Positions 48,460 through 59,032 of a stretch of 64,000 bases of DNA are shown here, piece after piece. The stretch spans positions 51,127-115,126 of the forward strand of contig NZ_PYPS01000023.1 in NCBI RefSeq assembly GCF_003027925.1. Reading direction: 5' to 3'. Source of the stretch: Micromonospora sp. RP3T (lineage in GTDB: Bacteria; Actinomycetota; Actinomycetes; Mycobacteriales; Micromonosporaceae). How positions within the stretch are numbered: position 1 is the stretch's first letter; each line of letters begins with the position of its first letter. The position numbers and the translations under genes were made by a program. The notes under the pieces were generated by a model. It ran no database searches and was not told the DNA's origin. It was given only the letters and a program-made list of their open reading frames with translations.

Positions 48460-49666
48460 GGCGGTGCCGGTTCGCCTCGATCCAGGCGTCCAGCGCCGCC
48501 GGGTCGTCCGGGTCCACCCCGTCGGCCATCAACTGCGCCACCGCCGCGGTGGCCGCGCTACGCCGCTCACCGGTGCTGTAGAGCCGGGCGAACTCGGGGA
48601 CCATCTCGGTGATCGCCTCGTCCGTCCGGGTGGTCGCGGGTGGCGCCAGCCCTCGCTGCCGGCCCGCGTACGCCGCCCAGGCCCGCAGCACCCGGGGCAG
48701 CATCGCGGCGTCGTCCATGTCCAGCACGGCACGACGGTGCACCCAGTCGAGCAGGAACAGCTCGGCGACCATCGGGCTCCACCGCATCGGGTCGGCGTCC
48801 GGGAAGCTCGCCGCGTGATCCAGCAGCAGACCCAGGCAGAAGTGCAACGAGGCCAGCTCGCCGTCGGCCACCTCGGGCAGGCCGAAACGGGCGGCCTCGG
48901 GTGAGTCGAGGAAGGCGCGTACCAGCCTGGTCCGCTCCTCGTCGGTGGCCGGCGGCACGACCGCCGGGCCGGTCGGCGGTCGCGGCCCGGGCAGGGCCGC
49001 CAGGCGGGCGCCCACCAGGGCCCGATCGGTGGCGAGCGAACCCTGGGCGGGCAGCTCGCCGAGGTCGTCGGTGACCGCCAGGTGGCGGCCCACCTCCGCG
49101 TGCATCCGGGCCGGGTCCTCGGCACGGAACCAGGTCAGCTCGTCCTCGGTGCAGATCTCCCGGGCCTGCTCGACGATCCGGGCCGCCGGACCGCCGACGA
49201 ACACGTCCTTGGTGATGCCGATGTTGTGGTCGACGAGGACCACCAGGGCGTGCTCCGGCCCGCCCTGCTCCTCGTCCTCGTAGGCGAACGTGGCCAGGTA
49301 GGAGGTCTGGTCGCCGTACACGTCGCCGTACGCCCAGGTGCCGGTGAGGCGCACCCGGCCGAGCTGGCCGGCCCACGCCGGGGCGTACGCGCCGGGCCGG
49401 ACCCGGGCGGCGCCCTCGGCGTCCGGCACCAGGGCGGCGAAGACGGCGCGGATGGTGGTCGCGGCGGCACTGCGCCGGCGTGACGTGGCGGCGAGGAAGC
49501 CGGCCACGAACTCGTGGACGGCTCGCTGTCGGTCGTGCTCCGCGACGGCGTAGACGCTGCCCAGCAACGCGGCGCCGAGCATCTCCGCGTCCAGGGCGGA
49601 GTCGAGCCTCGTCACGTCGCGCGCGGCGTGCAGCACCGCGTCGTAGGGGGTCTGTGGCGTGGCCAT
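48440..49666 (-). CDS. Conserved hypothetical protein, 408 aa
   Basis: A soluble, mostly helical, acidic protein with a beta-rich core at about 95-150 (GRVRLTGTWAYGDVYGDQTS, then LVVLVDHNIGITKDVFVG). I recognise no catalytic motif. It resembles uncharacterised actinobacterial proteins of similar length. The start at 49666 is ATG with no strong ribosome site. It overlaps the convergent Pro-rich gene by 20 nt at the 3' end, and it is followed on the same strand by nothing coupled to it. Upstream are the two dynamin-like GTPase genes. Confidence 0.7.
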   Translation of the reverse strand: MATPQTPYDAVLHAARDVTRLDSALDAEMLGAALLGSVYAVAEHDRQRAVHEFVAGFLAATSRRRSAAATTIRAVFAALVPDAEGAARVRPGAYAPAWAGQLGRVRLTGTWAYGDVYGDQTSYLATFAYEDEEQGGPEHALVVLVDHNIGITKDVFVGGPAARIVEQAREICTEDELTWFRAEDPARMHAEVGRHLAVTDDLGELPAQGSLATDRALVGARLAALPGPRPPTGPAVVPPATDEERTRLVRAFLDSPEAARFGLPEVADGELASLHFCLGLLLDHAASFPDADPMRWSPMVAELFLLDWVHRRAVLDMDDAAMLPRVLRAWAAYAGRQRGLAPPATTRTDEAITEMVPEFARLYSTGERRSAATAAVAQLMADGVDPDDPAALDAWIEANRHRLTDDPA

Positions 49667-49718
49667 GCATCGACCCTACGCCGCGTCGACGGCCGTCACA
49701 CCGCTCCGCGCACCCGAT

Positions 49719-51398
49719 TCAGCGCCGGCCGGCCTCGTGCAGCGCGTTCCGTGCCGCGCCGTACCGCGCCAGCAACGCCCAGACCGGATCCAGCACGTAC
49801 TTCTCGCCGACGCTGCCGACCGAGGTGAGCAGGCGCTGCTCGGCCCGGTCGCGGGCCCGCCGGGCCGCCCACCCGACCACCGGCCGGGTCAGCGCCGCCA
49901 CCAGCAGCCCGGCCAGCAGGCCGCCGAGCAGCAGCACGGTGGGCCAGGGCACCTCGCCGAGCTTCGGGTGTTCCAGCGGTGGCAGGCCGAGGAAGCGCAG
50001 CGCGTACCCCAGGACCAGCCAGACCAGGCCGCCCACTGCCGCGAGCGTGACCAGCCACTGGATCGCGCCGACCACCCGCCACCAGGCCGGCCGCCGGTTC
50101 ATGCCGAGATCGGTGGCGGCGACCGCGTGGTCGAGCGCGCCCGGCAGCTCGGCCAGCCGGGACCGGGCCGCGGCGGTCACCGCGGTCGGCCACGGCGCCG
50201 GCAGGTCGGCGCCGGACCGGTCGGCCACCGCCCGGATGGCCAGGTTCAGCGCCGAGCGCTGCGCGGCGGTCGGATCGGGTACGGAGGTGGCCGAGATCAG
50301 GCTCTCGGCCGGCGCGTCCGGGTCCCGCCCCGGCAGGTGCAACCGGCGTAGCGGATCCGGGCGCAGCTTCCGCCAGCTCCGCACCAGCGGCCAGCCGGTG
50401 CTGCTCACCGCCCGGTGCCGGTACGCGCCCTGGACCGCCTGCGCCACGGTCGGCACGCCGGCCGCCCCGGCCAGTGCCCGGGTGAGCTCCCGGGCCGAGG
50501 CGTCACCCGGCCGGGTGCGTGGCGGCTCCGGCCCGACCAGCGGTTCGAGGTCGGTCACCACGGCGTCCACGTCACCGGAGAGCCGGCGCAGCGCGGCCTG
50601 CCGCTCGGCGACCGTCTTCTCCAGCTCGGCCCGCAGCCCGGCCAGCCCGGCCGGGTCCGTGGCCACGGTGGGCAGCAGCGGCACCCCGCCCAGCCCGTCG
50701 GCGTCGAGCAGCCGGCGCAGGTCGTCGAGGACGGTGGGCAACGCGGTCGGGTGCAACCGGTCGGCCTGGTTGAGCACCACCACTGTCACGTCCCGGTGCC
50801 GGTGGAACTCGCGCAGGTAGCTGGTGTGGATCACGCGGTCGGCGTACTTCTGCGGGTCGACCACCCAGACCACCAGGTCGACCAGGCCGAGCAGCCGGTC
50901 GACCTCCAGCCGGTGGTGGTGCTGCACCGAGTCGAAGTCGGGCAGGTCCAGCAGGACCAGACCGTGCAGGTTGGACTCGTCGTCGCCGTCCAGCGGGCTC
51001 TCCCGGACGAACCGGTGCCGGGGCAGCACCCCGACCCAGTCGAGCAGGCGTACCGCGCCGTCGAGCGGGCCCCACACGCAGGCGTGGGCCACGCCGGTGG
51101 TCGGCCGGCGCACGCCGACCGGGGAGAGGTCCATCCGGGCCAGCGCGTTGAACAGGCTCGACTTCCCGCTGCCGGTGGCGCCGGCGAGCGCGACCACGGT
51201 GTGCCGGCCGGAGAGGGCGAGCCGGTCACCGGCCCGCTCGACCACGGTGTGCGCGGCCACCAGTTGGGCATCCGGTACCTGGCCGTCCACCGCGCCGAGG
51301 AACCGCTGGACCGCCTGGAGGCGCGCGATCAGGACGTCCGGGTCGATCCGCTGGTCGGTGCGGAACGCCTCGCGCATCCGTCCCACGAGGTTCGTCAT
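49719..51398 (-). CDS. Dynamin-like / YfjP-type GTPase, second of pair
   Basis: A 559-aa GTPase. The G domain is near residues 55-260: P-loop GATGSGKSSLFNAL, switch and G3 region VLLDLPDFDSV, and G4 VVVLNQADRL. A helical middle region follows, and two membrane helices lie near 440-490 (WLVTLAAVGGLVWLVLGYAL and VLLLGGLLAGLLVAAL). It lies 55 nt after the partner GTPase in the same direction, so the two are probably one operon and may form a membrane-remodelling heterocomplex, as proposed for Streptomyces DynA/DynB and mycobacterial IniA/IniC. Direct equivalence is not established. Confidence 0.87.
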   Translation of the reverse strand: MTNLVGRMREAFRTDQRIDPDVLIARLQAVQRFLGAVDGQVPDAQLVAAHTVVERAGDRLALSGRHTVVALAGATGSGKSSLFNALARMDLSPVGVRRPTTGVAHACVWGPLDGAVRLLDWVGVLPRHRFVRESPLDGDDESNLHGLVLLDLPDFDSVQHHHRLEVDRLLGLVDLVVWVVDPQKYADRVIHTSYLREFHRHRDVTVVVLNQADRLHPTALPTVLDDLRRLLDADGLGGVPLLPTVATDPAGLAGLRAELEKTVAERQAALRRLSGDVDAVVTDLEPLVGPEPPRTRPGDASARELTRALAGAAGVPTVAQAVQGAYRHRAVSSTGWPLVRSWRKLRPDPLRRLHLPGRDPDAPAESLISATSVPDPTAAQRSALNLAIRAVADRSGADLPAPWPTAVTAAARSRLAELPGALDHAVAATDLGMNRRPAWWRVVGAIQWLVTLAAVGGLVWLVLGYALRFLGLPPLEHPKLGEVPWPTVLLLGGLLAGLLVAALTRPVVGWAARRARDRAEQRLLTSVGSVGEKYVLDPVWALLARYGAARNALHEAGRR

Positions 51399-51453
51399 GA
51401 TGCCGTCCTTGTCCGCGACTGCGGGGCTCGCAACACCGGCTCACTCCTCGCGC

Positions 51454-53301
51454 TCACGGGTGGTCGCGTCCGTCCTGGTCGGTGTCGGTGGGCGACGGGG
51501 CGCCGTCGGCGGTGGTGAGGCCGCTGCGGTGCCGGGCCCGCTCGACCGTCACCGCCGCCTGGCGCAACGCCGCACCGGCGTCGGTGGCCGGGCGGGCGGC
51601 CTCGGTGCGGGCCAGGAAGCGGGCGGCCTCCTCGGTGAGCAGCGCGCCGACCCGGTCGAGCAGGTCCACCCGCGCCTTGCGGGACAGGTTACGCACCGCC
51701 TGGTCGCCGAAGATGGCCTGGAGCACGGTCTGCCCGGCGACCGCGGTGCCGGTGCCGGCGGCGACCTCCAGGCCGGTCGGGATGAACGCGGTGGAGGCGA
51801 AGACGCCGATCATGACGGCCAGGCCGGTGGCGTTGACCGCGTACGCCGCGGTGCGGGCCACGAACCGCCGGTCGCCGCCCTCGACGCGGACCAGTTCCAG
51901 CACCGCGCGCTGCCAGTCGCGGACCAGTTGCTCGCCGCGTGCCGGCAGGTCGGCCGACGCGTACGCCAGCTCCGGTTCGAGCAGCGCCGCGCCGGCCGGG
52001 TGCGCCTTCCAACCGGTGTACGCGTTCTCGGCCGCCTCGGCGGCCACCCCGCGCAGCAGCGTCACCAGTTGGGACTCGATCGCGGTCCGCAGTTCCGCCG
52101 CCGGGGCGGGCCGGCCGGTGACCGCCGCGACCATCCGGTCCCGCAGCCGGCCGATCCGTGCCTCCAGGCTGCGGAAGAACTCGCCGGTGCCGACGAACTC
52201 CTGCCAGCGGGCCAGCACCTCGCCCCGGAGCAGCCGGCCGTCCCGGAGCCCCTGGTCGACGGTGCGCTCCGCGCCCCGATAGGCGGCCCGGACCCGCTCG
52301 TCGAGCGCCTCGGCGGCGGCCATCTGCTCGTCGGCGGCGTCGGCCAACCCCTCGACCACCGGATGCAGGGCGGCCAGCGCGCCGTCGAGCGTCTGCCGGA
52401 CCACCGCCGAGCGGGCCTCCGCGTCGCCGGCGAGCCGGGCGAACCAGCCGCTCAACGGCGCGGTCATCCGGTCCGGCAGCAGGCCCTGCCCGTCCACCCA
52501 GGTCTCCGGCAGCACGAACAGCGGCGCGGCGCCCAGATCCTGCGAGGCGAGCATCTCGGACAGGTGGGCGGCGATCTCGTCGGCGGCCTCGGGCGGGACC
52601 CGGTCGAGCACCATGGCGACGGCGGTGCCCCGGGCCCGGGCGCTGCGCAGCAGCTCCCAGGGCACGGCGTCGGCGTAGCGCGCGGCGGTGGTGACGAACA
52701 ACCACAGGTCGGCGGCGGCGAGCAGTTGCCCGGCGAGCGCCCGGTTGGCGTCCACCACCGAGTCGATGTCGGGGGCGTCGAGGAAGGCCAGCCCGGCCGG
52801 CAGCGCCGGGGCGGTGACCAGTTGGAGGGTGCCCGGGTGTTCGCTCGGCTCGGTGGTGCGGGTCAGGCCGGGCAGCAGCTCGCCCTGGCGGAACCAGGCG
52901 GCGTCGGCCGGGTTGCAGACCAGCACCGGGGAACGGGTGGTGGGCCGGAGCACCCCGGCCGCGCTGACCCGCGCCTGGACCAGGCTGTTGACGAGCGTCG
53001 ACTTGCCGGCGCCGGTCGAGCCGCCGACCACCACGAGCAGCGGGGCGTCGAGTCGGGCCAACCTCGGCAGCAGGTAGTCGTCGAGCTGGTCGGTGAGGCT
53101 CCGGGCGGCGTGCCGGGCCGACTCGGCCGAGGGCAGGGCGAGCGGGAAGCGAGCCGCGTCGATCGCGGCCCGCAGGTCGGTGAGCGCGGCGGACAGGCCC
53201 GCCGTGGCCTCGGCGGGCTGGTCGTCGCCGGTGGGGGTTCCGGTGCGGGCTGCGACGGCGGGCGCGCCGGCACGGGTGGCGGAATCGCCATGCGTCGTCA
53301 C
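51454..53301 (-). CDS. Dynamin-like GTPase, first of pair
   Basis: About 615 aa. The P-loop is GGSTGAGKSTLVNSLV (near 95-110), the G3 region LAFLDAPDIDSV and a G4-like MVLDRVPPE. A long helical region (about 300-500) and a hydrophobic hairpin (about 505-560) could insert into membrane. Two starts are possible: GTG 53301 (used here) or TTG 53337; neither has a clear ribosome site. Divergent from dnaK. The overall layout matches bacterial dynamin-like proteins that stabilise septa or protect membranes. Confidence 0.86.
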   Translation of the reverse strand: MTTHGDSATRAGAPAVAARTGTPTGDDQPAEATAGLSAALTDLRAAIDAARFPLALPSAESARHAARSLTDQLDDYLLPRLARLDAPLLVVVGGSTGAGKSTLVNSLVQARVSAAGVLRPTTRSPVLVCNPADAAWFRQGELLPGLTRTTEPSEHPGTLQLVTAPALPAGLAFLDAPDIDSVVDANRALAGQLLAAADLWLFVTTAARYADAVPWELLRSARARGTAVAMVLDRVPPEAADEIAAHLSEMLASQDLGAAPLFVLPETWVDGQGLLPDRMTAPLSGWFARLAGDAEARSAVVRQTLDGALAALHPVVEGLADAADEQMAAAEALDERVRAAYRGAERTVDQGLRDGRLLRGEVLARWQEFVGTGEFFRSLEARIGRLRDRMVAAVTGRPAPAAELRTAIESQLVTLLRGVAAEAAENAYTGWKAHPAGAALLEPELAYASADLPARGEQLVRDWQRAVLELVRVEGGDRRFVARTAAYAVNATGLAVMIGVFASTAFIPTGLEVAAGTGTAVAGQTVLQAIFGDQAVRNLSRKARVDLLDRVGALLTEEAARFLARTEAARPATDAGAALRQAAVTVERARHRSGLTTADGAPSPTDTDQDGRDHP

Positions 53302-53358
53302 CGCTAAAGCGTGCCCGACCGACGCAAGGTAAGACAACCGGACGGTAATAACGGTCAG

Positions 53359-53432
53359 GTTGCGCCGAGTCGACTCAACCTCGACTTGCGGTTTGCCGAT
53401 CGCGTGGCACTATTGAGTCAAGTTCACTCAAC
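53359..53432 (+). promoter_or_regulatory. Two HAIR elements (HspR operators) of dnaK
   Basis: ATTGAGT-N7-ACTCAAC (53412-53432) matches the HAIR consensus CTTGAGT-N7-ACTCAAG at 12 of 14 positions. A weaker site, GTTGCGC-N7-ACTCAAC, lies at 53359-53379. HspR, encoded by the last gene of this operon, is the known ligand of HAIR in Streptomyces and mycobacteria. Confidence 0.85.
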
Positions 53433-53513
53433 TTGTGGCGCGGCCGCCTTCCGGGCGACCCCGCCGGGCAGGCCAACCGACCTGCTCACCCGTTATGAAG
53501 CGAGGAAGCGAAC

Positions 53514-55382
<1,869 letters not shown>

Positions 55383-55430
55383 CAGTCGGTCCCCGGCACG
55401 ATCCGCACCGCAGAGGGATGAGGTGACCGC

Positions 55431-56177
55431 ATGACGGACACGCCACGAGCGGCCGACCCGGGTTCCACCGGGTCGGCGCCGGGTGGCTCCGCGGGCGCCG
55501 GCAAGGACGCCGGCGACGAGCCGCGGGTCGTCATCCGTGACAAGCGCAAGCTCGGCAAGGTGACGGAGGAGCCGGCGAACGACCCGTCCGCCGCCGACGC
55601 CGCCGCCGACGCGCCCGCCGAAGGGCTGGTCGAGGAGGCCGAGGTCGTCGTCGACGAGATCGGCGGCGAGGCCGAGGTCGCCGGGCCCCCCGTGGTCGAC
55701 GCGCCGGCCGAGCCGAGCGACGAGACCGGCAAGGCGCCGCTCGGCGCCGAGCTGGAGTCGCTCCGCTCCGACCTGGAGGAGCGCACCCGCGACCTCCAGC
55801 GGGTGTCGGCGGAGTACGCCAACTACCGCAAGCGGGTCGACCGCGACCGCAACCTGGTCCAGGAGCAGGCGACCGGCGGGGTGCTCACCGCGCTCCTGCC
55901 GATCCTCGACGACCTGGACCGGGCCCGCGAGCACGGCGACCTGGTGGGTCCGTTCGGCAGTGTGGCCGACCAGCTCACCGCCGCGCTGGGCAAGTTCGGC
56001 CTGACCGCGTTCGGTGAGCAGGGCGACCCGTTCGACCCGACCCGGCACGAGGCGGTGGCGCACCAGACCTCCGCCGACGTGACGGAGCCGACCTGCGTGC
56101 AGGTCATGCGCCGGGGCTACCAACTCGGCGAGCGCCTGCTGCGGCCGGCCCTGGTCGCGGTCGCGGACCCGGAGTAG
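55431..56177 (+). CDS. grpE: Nucleotide exchange factor GrpE
   Basis: A 248-aa protein that releases ADP from DnaK. The first 95 residues are a disordered acidic, Ala-rich extension. A long coiled coil follows (about 100-150, including LQRVSAEYANYRKRVDRDR), then the beta domain with FDPTRHEAVAHQ and TCVQVMRRGYQLGERLLRPA, which is the GrpE signature. ATG start 48 nt after dnaK. Confidence 0.97.
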   Translation: MTDTPRAADPGSTGSAPGGSAGAGKDAGDEPRVVIRDKRKLGKVTEEPANDPSAADAAADAPAEGLVEEAEVVVDEIGGEAEVAGPPVVDAPAEPSDETGKAPLGAELESLRSDLEERTRDLQRVSAEYANYRKRVDRDRNLVQEQATGGVLTALLPILDDLDRAREHGDLVGPFGSVADQLTAALGKFGLTAFGEQGDPFDPTRHEAVAHQTSADVTEPTCVQVMRRGYQLGERLLRPALVAVADPE

Positions 56178-56256
56178 TGCCGACCCGTGACGTCCCGCCC
56201 GCCCGCACCGGGCGGGCGGGACGACCGGGATTCGACCCGTGGAAGGGGGTGGACCG

Positions 56257-57447
56257 GTGAGTTCCAAGGACTGGATCGAGAAGGACTACTACGCCGCGTT
56301 GGGCGTGGACAAGTCCGCCTCCTCGGACGAGATCAAGAAGTCGTACCGGAAGCTGGCCCGGGAGTCGCATCCGGACCACAACCCCGGTGATGCCGGGGCC
56401 GAGGAGCGGTTCAAGACCGTCTCCGAGGCGTACGCGGTGCTCGGCGACGAGAAGAAGCGTCGCGAGTACGACGAGATGCGGTCGCTCTTCGGCTCGGGCG
56501 CGTTCCGGCGCGGCGCCCGCGGCACGGGCCAGTCCGGGGGCGCGCCGTTCGACGTCTCCGACCTGTTCGGCGGCGGCGGTGCCGGCGGTGGCGGCGACGC
56601 CCGGTTCGGTGGCGGCGGCTTCACCGACCTGTTCAGCACGATCTTCTCCGGTGGCGGCGCCGGCGGCGCGGCACGCCCGCGCGGTCCGGCCCGGGGCCGG
56701 GACGTCGAGGCCGAGGTGGCGCTGGACTTCACGGACGCGGTCCGCGGCGTCACCCTGCCGCTGACCCTGCGCGCACCAGGGGTCTGCGACACCTGCCACG
56801 GCAACGGCGCCAAGCCGGGCACCACGCCGCTGGCCTGCCCGGTCTGTCACGGTGCCGGGGTGACCACCCGCAACCAGGGGTCGTTCAGCTTCTCCGAGCC
56901 CTGCCGCAACTGCCAGGGCGTCGGCACGATCGTCGAGGAGAAGTGCCCGGAGTGCCACGGCACCGGCGGGGTCACCAAGACCCGCACGCTGACCGTGCGC
57001 TTCCCGGCCGGGGTGGCCGACGGCCAGCGGATCCGGCTGGCCGGTCGCGGCGAACCCGGCGACCGGGGCGGCCCGGCGGGCGACCTGTTCGTGCACGTGA
57101 AGGTGCGCCCGGACGAGTTGTTCGGACGCACCGGGGACGATCTGACCCTGAACGTCCCGATCACGTACGCCGAGGCGGTGCTCGGGACCGACCTGCGGGT
57201 GCCGACCCTGGACGGCACGGTGACGTTGCGGGTGCCACCGGGTACCCCCACCGGACGGGTGCTGCGGGCCCGCGGCAAGGGCGTCGTACGCAATGACGGC
57301 CGCGCCGGTGATCTGCTGGTCACGCTCGACGTGGTGGTCCCGGCGAAGGTGTCGGACGAGGCGCGGGCGGCGCTGGAGACCTTCGCGGCGCAGACTCCGC
57401 CCGCCGCGCGGGAACATCTCGACGCGCGGGTACGTCGATTCAGTTGA
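56257..57447 (+). CDS. dnaJ: Chaperone DnaJ (Hsp40)
   Basis: A 396-aa type I DnaJ: J domain (about 8-75) with YYAALGVDKSASSDEIKK and the HPD motif in SHPDHNPGD, a Gly/Phe-rich region (about 90-150), four zinc-finger repeats CDTCHGNG, CPVCHGAG, CRNCQGVG and CPECHGTG (about 175-245), and two C-terminal substrate domains. GTG 56257 is preceded by GGAAGGGGG. It lies 79 nt after grpE and 24 nt before hspR. Confidence 0.97.
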   Translation: MSSKDWIEKDYYAALGVDKSASSDEIKKSYRKLARESHPDHNPGDAGAEERFKTVSEAYAVLGDEKKRREYDEMRSLFGSGAFRRGARGTGQSGGAPFDVSDLFGGGGAGGGGDARFGGGGFTDLFSTIFSGGGAGGAARPRGPARGRDVEAEVALDFTDAVRGVTLPLTLRAPGVCDTCHGNGAKPGTTPLACPVCHGAGVTTRNQGSFSFSEPCRNCQGVGTIVEEKCPECHGTGGVTKTRTLTVRFPAGVADGQRIRLAGRGEPGDRGGPAGDLFVHVKVRPDELFGRTGDDLTLNVPITYAEAVLGTDLRVPTLDGTVTLRVPPGTPTGRVLRARGKGVVRNDGRAGDLLVTLDVVVPAKVSDEARAALETFAAQTPPAAREHLDARVRRFS

Positions 57448-57471
57448 CGGCGGCAGCGGAGGTGAGCGGGC

Positions 57472-57912
57472 ATGTCGGAGGAGTACGTCGGCTCGGGTGA
57501 CCCGGCCTACGAAGCCAAGATTCTGATGATCTCGGTGGCGGCGCGGATGGCGGGCATGCACCCCCAGACGCTGCGCCAGTACGACCGGCTGGGCCTGGTG
57601 CAGCCCGGCCGGGCGGCCGGCGGCGGTCGCCGGTACAGCGTCCGGGACGTGGTGCTGCTGCGCGAGGTGCAGCGGCTCAGTCAGGACGACGGGATCAACC
57701 TGGCCGGGGTGAAGCGGATCATCGGGCTGGAGCGGCTGCTGGAGGAGGCGCAGCAGCGGGTGGCCCGGCTGGAGGCGGAGCTGGACGCCGCGTACCGGCG
57801 GATCGCCGAGCTGGAGTCGCTGGGTGGCTTCCCCCGTGGCGACCTGGTGCCCACCAACCGCACCTCCACCGCGCTCGTGGTCTGGCGCCCCCGTCGTACC
57901 CCCGATCGCTGA
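57472..57912 (+). CDS. hspR: Heat-shock repressor HspR (MerR family)
   Basis: A 146-aa repressor. The MerR-type DNA-binding domain (about 16-85) shows ISVAARMAGMHPQTLRQYDR and GGRRYSVRDVVLLREVQRL, followed by a coiled-coil helix (LLEEAQQRVARLEAELDAAY, about 90-125) and a basic tail. HspR binds HAIR sites with DnaK as co-repressor. Here HAIR sites are visible before both dnaK and clpB, so this gene closes a feedback loop. ATG start with GGAGG-like GGAGGTGAG about 6 nt upstream. Confidence 0.97.
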   Translation: MSEEYVGSGDPAYEAKILMISVAARMAGMHPQTLRQYDRLGLVQPGRAAGGGRRYSVRDVVLLREVQRLSQDDGINLAGVKRIIGLERLLEEAQQRVARLEAELDAAYRRIAELESLGGFPRGDLVPTNRTSTALVVWRPRRTPDR

Positions 57913-57935
57913 CACCTGCTGCTCGCGCTCGTCCG

Positions 57936-57979
57936 AGGGCCGGCACGTCCCCCGCTGTTCCCGGAGGCGTGCCGGCCCT
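57936..57979 (+). terminator. Terminator of the dnaK operon
   Basis: The arms AGGGCCGGCACG (57936-57947) and CGTGCCGGCCCT (57968-57979) form a 12-bp perfect stem with a 20-nt loop, just after hspR. Confidence 0.65.
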
Positions 57980-58089
57980 TGCCGGTCGACGGGGAGGTCG
58001 CGGAAACCGGGGCGCGGCGGGGCCCGCTCCACTACGCTTTGATCAGGGATGAAAGCCCTGAAACGGAATCCGGGCTGGCGGGGGGAGCC

Positions 58090-58296
58090 ATGGCGGAACC
58101 GGCGAAGAAAGTGGCGGAACGCGCGGAGGAGCGCCTCGAAAAGGTGGCCGAGAACGTCAAGGAGCGATTCGACCGGGTAACCGAGGGCCGCTTCAGCGAC
58201 AAGGTCAAGGAAGGGCGCTTCGCCGACCAGACCGACCACGGTGTGGACCGCGCTAGGGACGACGAACGGCGCAAGAAACAGGGCGGATCGACCTGA
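58090..58296 (+). CDS. Small hydrophilic helical protein, 68 aa
   Basis: A highly charged, helical protein with an approximate internal repeat: VAERAEERLEKVAENVKERF, then VTEGRFSDKVKEGRFADQ, then TDHGVDRARDDERRKKQ. It has no Cys and no membrane segment. The last part slightly resembles the Rv0909-type antitoxin family (weak). The ATG at 58090 follows GGGGGAG. Being just after the heat-shock operon, it could be stress-related, but it has its own terminator-separated unit. Function not known. Confidence 0.65.
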   Translation: MAEPAKKVAERAEERLEKVAENVKERFDRVTEGRFSDKVKEGRFADQTDHGVDRARDDERRKKQGGST

Positions 58297-58346
58297 CCGA
58301 TCCGTCGACGTGCGGGCCGGACGCCACTCGGGCCCACCCTGACCCG

Positions 58347-58405
58347 GTGATCATGAAGTTGGCGGCATCGGCGGAGATCGACATCGCCGTCGACTTCATG
58401 ATCAC
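58347..58405. repeat. Long inverted repeat between convergent genes
   Basis: GTGATCATGAAGT (58347-58359) pairs perfectly with 58393-58405, and the stem continues 7 bp inward with two wobble pairs, giving 20 bp around a 19-nt loop. The ATGATCA/TCATGA-rich arms are AT-rich for this genome. I recall similar elements in other Micromonosporaceae, unverified. It may be a bidirectional terminator or a repetitive palindrome. Confidence 0.7.
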
Positions 58406-58432
58406 GGCGGAGGCGAGGTGCCGTGAGCCGAG

Positions 58433-58861
58433 CTAGAGGCGGCGGTTCTCGCGCACCAGGCCACCCTCGCACCAGTCGCGGTAGACGAAGAGATCCGGGC
58501 GGGCGAGCAGCACCCGGCTGTTGTGCGCCCAGTTGCGCATCAGGTCGTCGCCGGTCCGTTCGGCCTGCTCGACGAGCTTGCGAAAGCGGCGTTTCGGGTG
58601 CGCGCGGAAGTTCGTCCGGATGCCGTCGGCGGCGTAGATGTAGAGGCAGTGCAGCGCGAACCGGCGGGCCGGACAGGACCGGTCCATGGCCAGGTCGAAC
58701 AGCGTCTGCACCAGGTGGTCACCGGCGACCAGCAGGTCCCAGTCGGGCGGCATGGAGGCCAGTGGCACCGAGTCCGGTTGGTACGCCCAGGCCCGCAGTT
58801 CGGCGGGCGACGGGTCGACCGGGTTGGCGAAGCCGTGGAACGTCTCTTCCCGCACGTTCAC
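58433..58861 (-). CDS. Conserved hypothetical protein, 142 aa
   Basis: A soluble helical protein beginning MNVREETFHGFANP, with WDLLVAGDHLVQTLFDLAM and CLYIYAADGIRTNFRAHPKRR in the middle, ending in WAHNSRVLLARPDLFVYRDW. It resembles a family of uncharacterised actinobacterial proteins of this size. No catalytic motif recognised. GTG 58861 has GGAAGG about 7 nt upstream. It forms a single-gene unit ending at the long inverted repeat. Confidence 0.72.
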   Translation of the reverse strand: MNVREETFHGFANPVDPSPAELRAWAYQPDSVPLASMPPDWDLLVAGDHLVQTLFDLAMDRSCPARRFALHCLYIYAADGIRTNFRAHPKRRFRKLVEQAERTGDDLMRNWAHNSRVLLARPDLFVYRDWCEGGLVRENRRL

Positions 58862-59032
58862 CGGCCGACCTTCCGCTGACGCTGGCGGGGGCTCCGGCCA
58901 CCCGCGGACCCTGGCTGCTGGGGCGACACGTTAACGCGCTTCGGCGGAGCAGTGGTAGCCCTTCCCGGGATCAATTTGACAACCGTTGGCCGGGCCGGAC
59001 CGGATGAGCAGCCGATCAGGCCCGGCCACGGG

